A stretch of 64,000 bases of DNA from Rhizobacter sp. Root404 (GTDB lineage: Bacteria; Pseudomonadota; Gammaproteobacteria; Burkholderiales; Burkholderiaceae_C): positions 1 to 64,000 of the forward strand of contig NZ_LMDS01000006.1 in the NCBI RefSeq assembly GCF_001425865.1, written 5' to 3'. Below are positions 61,587 through 64,000 of this stretch, one piece after another. The notes beneath the pieces are model-generated. The model was given only the letters and a program-made list of their open reading frames with translations, ran no database searches and had not been told where the DNA came from. The number at the start of each line of letters is the position of its first letter. Position 1 is the stretch's first letter. A program made the position numbers and the translations under genes.

Positions 61587-62183
61587 ATGCTTGAACAACG
61601 AATCCAACAGCAGTTCTTCGACAGCGCCGACCTGAAATACGCCGCCGCCGAGGTTCTCGCGAAGCCCATCGCCGACGCCGTCAGCGCCCTGGTCGGCAGC
61701 ATCACTGCGGGCGGCAAGGTGCTGGCCTGCGGCAACGGCGGCTCGGCCGCCGACGCGCAGCACTTCGCGGCCGAGTTCGTCGGCCGCTTCGAGCGGGAGC
61801 GGCCCGGTCTGGCGGCGATCGCGCTGACGACCGACAGCTCGATCCTGACCGCGATCGGCAACGACTACGACTTCAACGCCATCTTTTCGAAGCAGGTGCA
61901 GGCGCTGGGCGCGCCCGGCGACGTGCTGCTGGCGATCAGCACCAGCGGCAACTCCGCCAACGTGATCGCCGCGATCGAGGCGGCCCGCGCCAAGGAGATG
62001 GTCGTGATCGCGCTGACCGGCCACAAGGGCGGCAAGATCCGCGAGATGCTGACCGAGACCGACGTGCTCATCTGCGTGCCGCACGAGCGCACCGCGCGCA
62101 TCCAGGAGGTGCACCTGCTCACAGTGCACTGCCTGTGCGATGCGGTCGACCTGCAACTGCTCGGCGAACAGGAAAACACATGA
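61587..62183 (+). CDS. diaA: SIS-domain protein DiaA/GmhA (phosphoheptose isomerase family)
   Basis: A 198-residue tetrameric SIS protein. ACGNGGSAADAQHFAAEFVGRFE and LAISTSGNSANVIAAIEAA are the sugar-phosphate-binding loops. GmhA makes heptose for LPS; DiaA, its paralogue, promotes DnaA loading at oriC. The neighbourhood rsmI-yraN-here-dolP equals the enteric diaA locus, so DiaA is favoured. Its stop overlaps the next ATG (ATGA). An in-frame GTG two codons upstream is less likely. Confidence 0.88.
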   Translation: MLEQRIQQQFFDSADLKYAAAEVLAKPIADAVSALVGSITAGGKVLACGNGGSAADAQHFAAEFVGRFERERPGLAAIALTTDSSILTAIGNDYDFNAIFSKQVQALGAPGDVLLAISTSGNSANVIAAIEAARAKEMVVIALTGHKGGKIREMLTETDVLICVPHERTARIQEVHLLTVHCLCDAVDLQLLGEQENT

Positions 62184-62821
62184 CTTCCAAGACTTCCACC
62201 TGGCGCCTGAGCGCGCTGCTCGGCGCCGTCGTCGCCTCCACCGCACTCACCGCCTGCGCGCCGCTCCTGCTGGGTGGCGCGATCGTCGGCAGCTCGATGG
62301 TCGTCACCGACCGGCGCAGTTCCGGCGCGCAGGTCGACGACCAGGCGATCGAGCTGAAGGCCACCAAGCGCATCAACGAGACCATCGGCGACCGCGGCAA
62401 TATCAGCACCACGAGCTACAACCGCATCGTGCTGCTGACCGGCGCGGTGACCAACGAGGCCGACAAGGCCGCCGTCGAGCGCGTCGTCTCGGCGATCGAG
62501 GGCGTGCGCTCGGTTGTCAACGAGGTCGCGATCGGGCCGACCGCGTCGTTCGGCAACCGCTCGAACGACACGCTGCTGACCAGCAAGGTCAAGGCCAGCA
62601 TGGTCGACGCGAAGGACGTTCAGGCGAGCGCCTTCAAGGTCGTGACCGAGCGTGGCATCGTCTACCTGATGGGCCGCGTCACCGAGCGCGAAGCCACCCG
62701 CGCCGGCGACATCGCGCGCGGCGTCGGTGGCGTGCAGAAGGTCGTGAAGGTCTTCGAGATCGTCACCGAGGCCGAGCTGAACGATCTGCAGCCCAAGCCC
62801 GGCGCCGCGCCCAAGACCTGA
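62180..62821 (+). CDS. dolP: BON-domain outer-membrane lipoprotein DolP (YraP)
   Basis: A 213-residue lipoprotein. The signal peptide ends in lipobox LTAC (Cys near residue 26). Two BON domains follow, about 60-125 (VDDQAIELKATKRI ... NRIVLLTGAVTNEADKAAVERV) and 135-200 (LLTSKVKASMVDA ... GIVYLMGRVTEREATRAGDIA). In E. coli DolP binds anionic phospholipids at the division site and supports outer-membrane integrity. The start overlaps the diaA stop. Confidence 0.93.
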   Translation: MTSKTSTWRLSALLGAVVASTALTACAPLLLGGAIVGSSMVVTDRRSSGAQVDDQAIELKATKRINETIGDRGNISTTSYNRIVLLTGAVTNEADKAAVERVVSAIEGVRSVVNEVAIGPTASFGNRSNDTLLTSKVKASMVDAKDVQASAFKVVTERGIVYLMGRVTEREATRAGDIARGVGGVQKVVKVFEIVTEAELNDLQPKPGAAPKT

Positions 62822-62840
62822 GCGCGCGCCGGCGCGTGAC

Positions 62841-63734
62841 TCAGCGCAGGCGGCGCAGCAGGCTCGAGGTGTCGAGCCGGTTGCCGCCCTGGGCCTGGAT
62901 GTCGGCGTAGAACTGGTCGACCAACGCCGTCACCGGCAGCCGCGCACCGTTGCGCTTGGCCTCGTCGAGCGCGATGCCGAGGTCCTTGCGCATCCAGTCG
63001 ACCGCGAAGCCGAAGTCGAACTTGTCGTCGATCATCGTCGGCCCGCGGTTGTCCATCTGCCAGCTCTGGGCGGCGCCCTTGCCGATCACGCCGAGCACCG
63101 CCTTCATGTCGAGGCCGGCTTTCGTGCCGAAGGCGATCGCCTCGGCCAGTCCCTGCACCAGCCCCGCGATCGCGATCTGGTTGACCATCTTCGCGAGCTG
63201 GCCGGCACCGCTTTCGCCGAGCAGCGTCACCGCCTTCGAGAACGCCATCGCGACCGGCTGGATCGCCGCGAACGCGGCCGCGTCTCCGCCGCACATCACG
63301 GTCAGCGCGCCGCTGATCGCCCCGAGGTTGCCGCCCGAGACCGGCGCGTCGATGAACTGCAGACCGCACGCCTGCGCGGCTGCGCCGAGTTCGCGCGCCA
63401 CCTCGGCCGAGGCCGTCGTGTGGTCGACGAAGATCGCACCCGGCGCCATGCCGGCCAACGCACCGTCGTCACCGAGCACGACCGAGCGCAGGTCATCGTC
63501 GTTGCCGACGCAGCAGAAAACGATCTCCGCGCCGGTCGCGGCGGCCCGCGGCGTCGCGGCAGCGGCGTGCCCGTGCTCGGCCGTCCACTGCGCGGCTTTC
63601 GCCGGCGAGCGGTTGTAGACCGTCACGGTGTGGCCGGCCGCGGCCAGGTGTCCAGCCATCGGGTAGCCCATCACGCCGAGGCCGAGGAAGGCGACACGGC
63701 GCGCCGGAGTGGGTTCGTAGGTCCTGGTGCTCAT
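62841..63734 (-). CDS. 3-hydroxyisobutyrate dehydrogenase family oxidoreductase (GarR-like)
   Basis: A 297-residue beta-hydroxyacid dehydrogenase. AFLGLGVMGYPMAGHLAAAGH is the NAD(P) loop, and the substrate and catalytic motifs are FIDAPVSGGNLGAISGALTV and GAGQLAKMVNQIAIAG with the catalytic Lys. Substrate could be 3-hydroxyisobutyrate, tartronate semialdehyde or succinic semialdehyde. It converges on dolP and lies downstream of pilU on the minus strand. Confidence 0.9.
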   Translation of the reverse strand: MSTRTYEPTPARRVAFLGLGVMGYPMAGHLAAAGHTVTVYNRSPAKAAQWTAEHGHAAAATPRAAATGAEIVFCCVGNDDDLRSVVLGDDGALAGMAPGAIFVDHTTASAEVARELGAAAQACGLQFIDAPVSGGNLGAISGALTVMCGGDAAAFAAIQPVAMAFSKAVTLLGESGAGQLAKMVNQIAIAGLVQGLAEAIAFGTKAGLDMKAVLGVIGKGAAQSWQMDNRGPTMIDDKFDFGFAVDWMRKDLGIALDEAKRNGARLPVTALVDQFYADIQAQGGNRLDTSSLLRRLR

Positions 63735-63758
63735 CGAGGGGGTTCCTTGAAATGCGAA

Positions 63759-63778
63759 GCGGCCTCCGAAGAGGCCGC
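63759..63778 (-). terminator. UUCG-tetraloop hairpin downstream of pilU
   Basis: On the minus strand GCGGCCTC-TTCG-GAGGCCGC is a perfect 8-bp stem closed by a cUUCGg tetraloop, one of the most stable loops. It lies 20 bases after the pilU stop and 24 bases before the next gene. It probably ends pilU transcription, although the U-tract is poor. Confidence 0.65.
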
Positions 63779-63798
63779 CGGAATGGTGTGCGCGAAGC

Positions 63799-64000
63799 CT
63801 ACACGATCGTCAGGTGTTCGGTGCCGGCGGAGAGATCGCTGCTGCGTGCGCGCTGGCTGTGCAGCTTGATCTGCAGCCGCAGGTCGTTGACCGAATCGGC
63901 ATTGCGCAACGCGTCCTCGAACGTGATCGCGTGACCCTCGTACAGGTCGAACAGCGCCTGGTCGAAGGTCTGCATGCCGAGCTCGCGCGAGCGCTTCATG
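63799..64000 (-). CDS. pilU: type IV pilus retraction ATPase PilU, C-terminal fragment
   Basis: The last 66 codons only; the gene continues past the right edge. RSRELGMQTFDQALFDLYEG and ITFEDALRNADSVNDLRLQIKL match the conserved C-terminus of PilT/PilU. The GMQTFDQALFDLYE wording and the short tail favour PilU over PilT. PilU assists PilT in pilus retraction for twitching motility. Confidence 0.8.
   Translation of the reverse strand, partial: MKRSRELGMQTFDQALFDLYEGHAITFEDALRNADSVNDLRLQIKLHSQRARSSDLSAGTEHLTIV

Overview
The window is chromosomal DNA of a high-GC betaproteobacterium, almost certainly a Burkholderiales member of the Rubrivivax/Leptothrix/Comamonadaceae-like group. The reasons are the minCDE order, the mnmG-rsmG-parA block with parS sites, the rsmI/yraN/diaA/dolP neighbourhood, a PEP-CTERM protein, and codon use dominated by G/C third positions. 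I found no tRNA, rRNA, CRISPR array, insertion sequence or prophage. Coding density is high and most genes have a recognisable family.

Layout. 1-4.1 kb: the 5' end of pcaH, an RcnB-like protein, a PEP-CTERM protein with a thrombospondin-C-like domain, minCDE, and a small lipoprotein. 4.2-13.7 kb: zwf, a luciferase-like monooxygenase, an HD-GYP protein, and a three-gene RND efflux operon on the minus strand. 13.8-17.7 kb: an HNH-like orphan protein divergent from a WYL regulator with two matching palindromes between them, then a ScyD/ScyE-like protein and a DUF427 protein. 17.8-31.2 kb: two orphan substrate-binding proteins, fadH, a winged-helix plus MmcB-like nuclease-fold protein, a DMT exporter, and a thioredoxin lipoprotein overlapping a complete yejABEF-type peptide importer. 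31.3-40.0 kb: a TetR gene flanked by an isomerase and an SDR gene that share a palindrome, a GST, a pirin, and a tightly overlapping chain from a glutaredoxin through a hydrolase and a NatAB-type ABC exporter to ElaA. 40.1-46.9 kb: mnmG, rsmG, parA, a GNAT gene, argC (inverted), a hydrolase and parB, with parS sites inside mnmG and rsmG, so the replication origin is probably nearby. 47.2-52.1 kb: the prkA-yeaH-spoVR stress operon behind a candidate sigma-54 promoter. 52.1-59.5 kb: a GlcD-like oxidase, a cobalamin adenosyltransferase, an EF-hand protein, a DAHP synthase with a transcription attenuator, tldD, and a divergent lysR/epimerase pair. 59.5-64 kb: rsmI, yraN, a CbiM-like membrane protein, diaA/gmhA, dolP, a 3-hydroxyisobutyrate-dehydrogenase-like gene, and the 3' end of pilU.

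The most striking regulatory element is upstream of the DAHP synthase. A 27-codon leader peptide carries Tyr-Phe-Ala-Tyr-Phe-Trp, followed by a strong intrinsic terminator and a plausible antiterminator. This is a textbook ribosome-mediated attenuator that would sense all three aromatic amino acids at the entry to the shikimate pathway. Other regulatory calls from sequence alone are the paired WYL-type operators, the shared TetR operator, the sigma-54 promoter before prkA, and a hairpin immediately before the glutaredoxin start codon.
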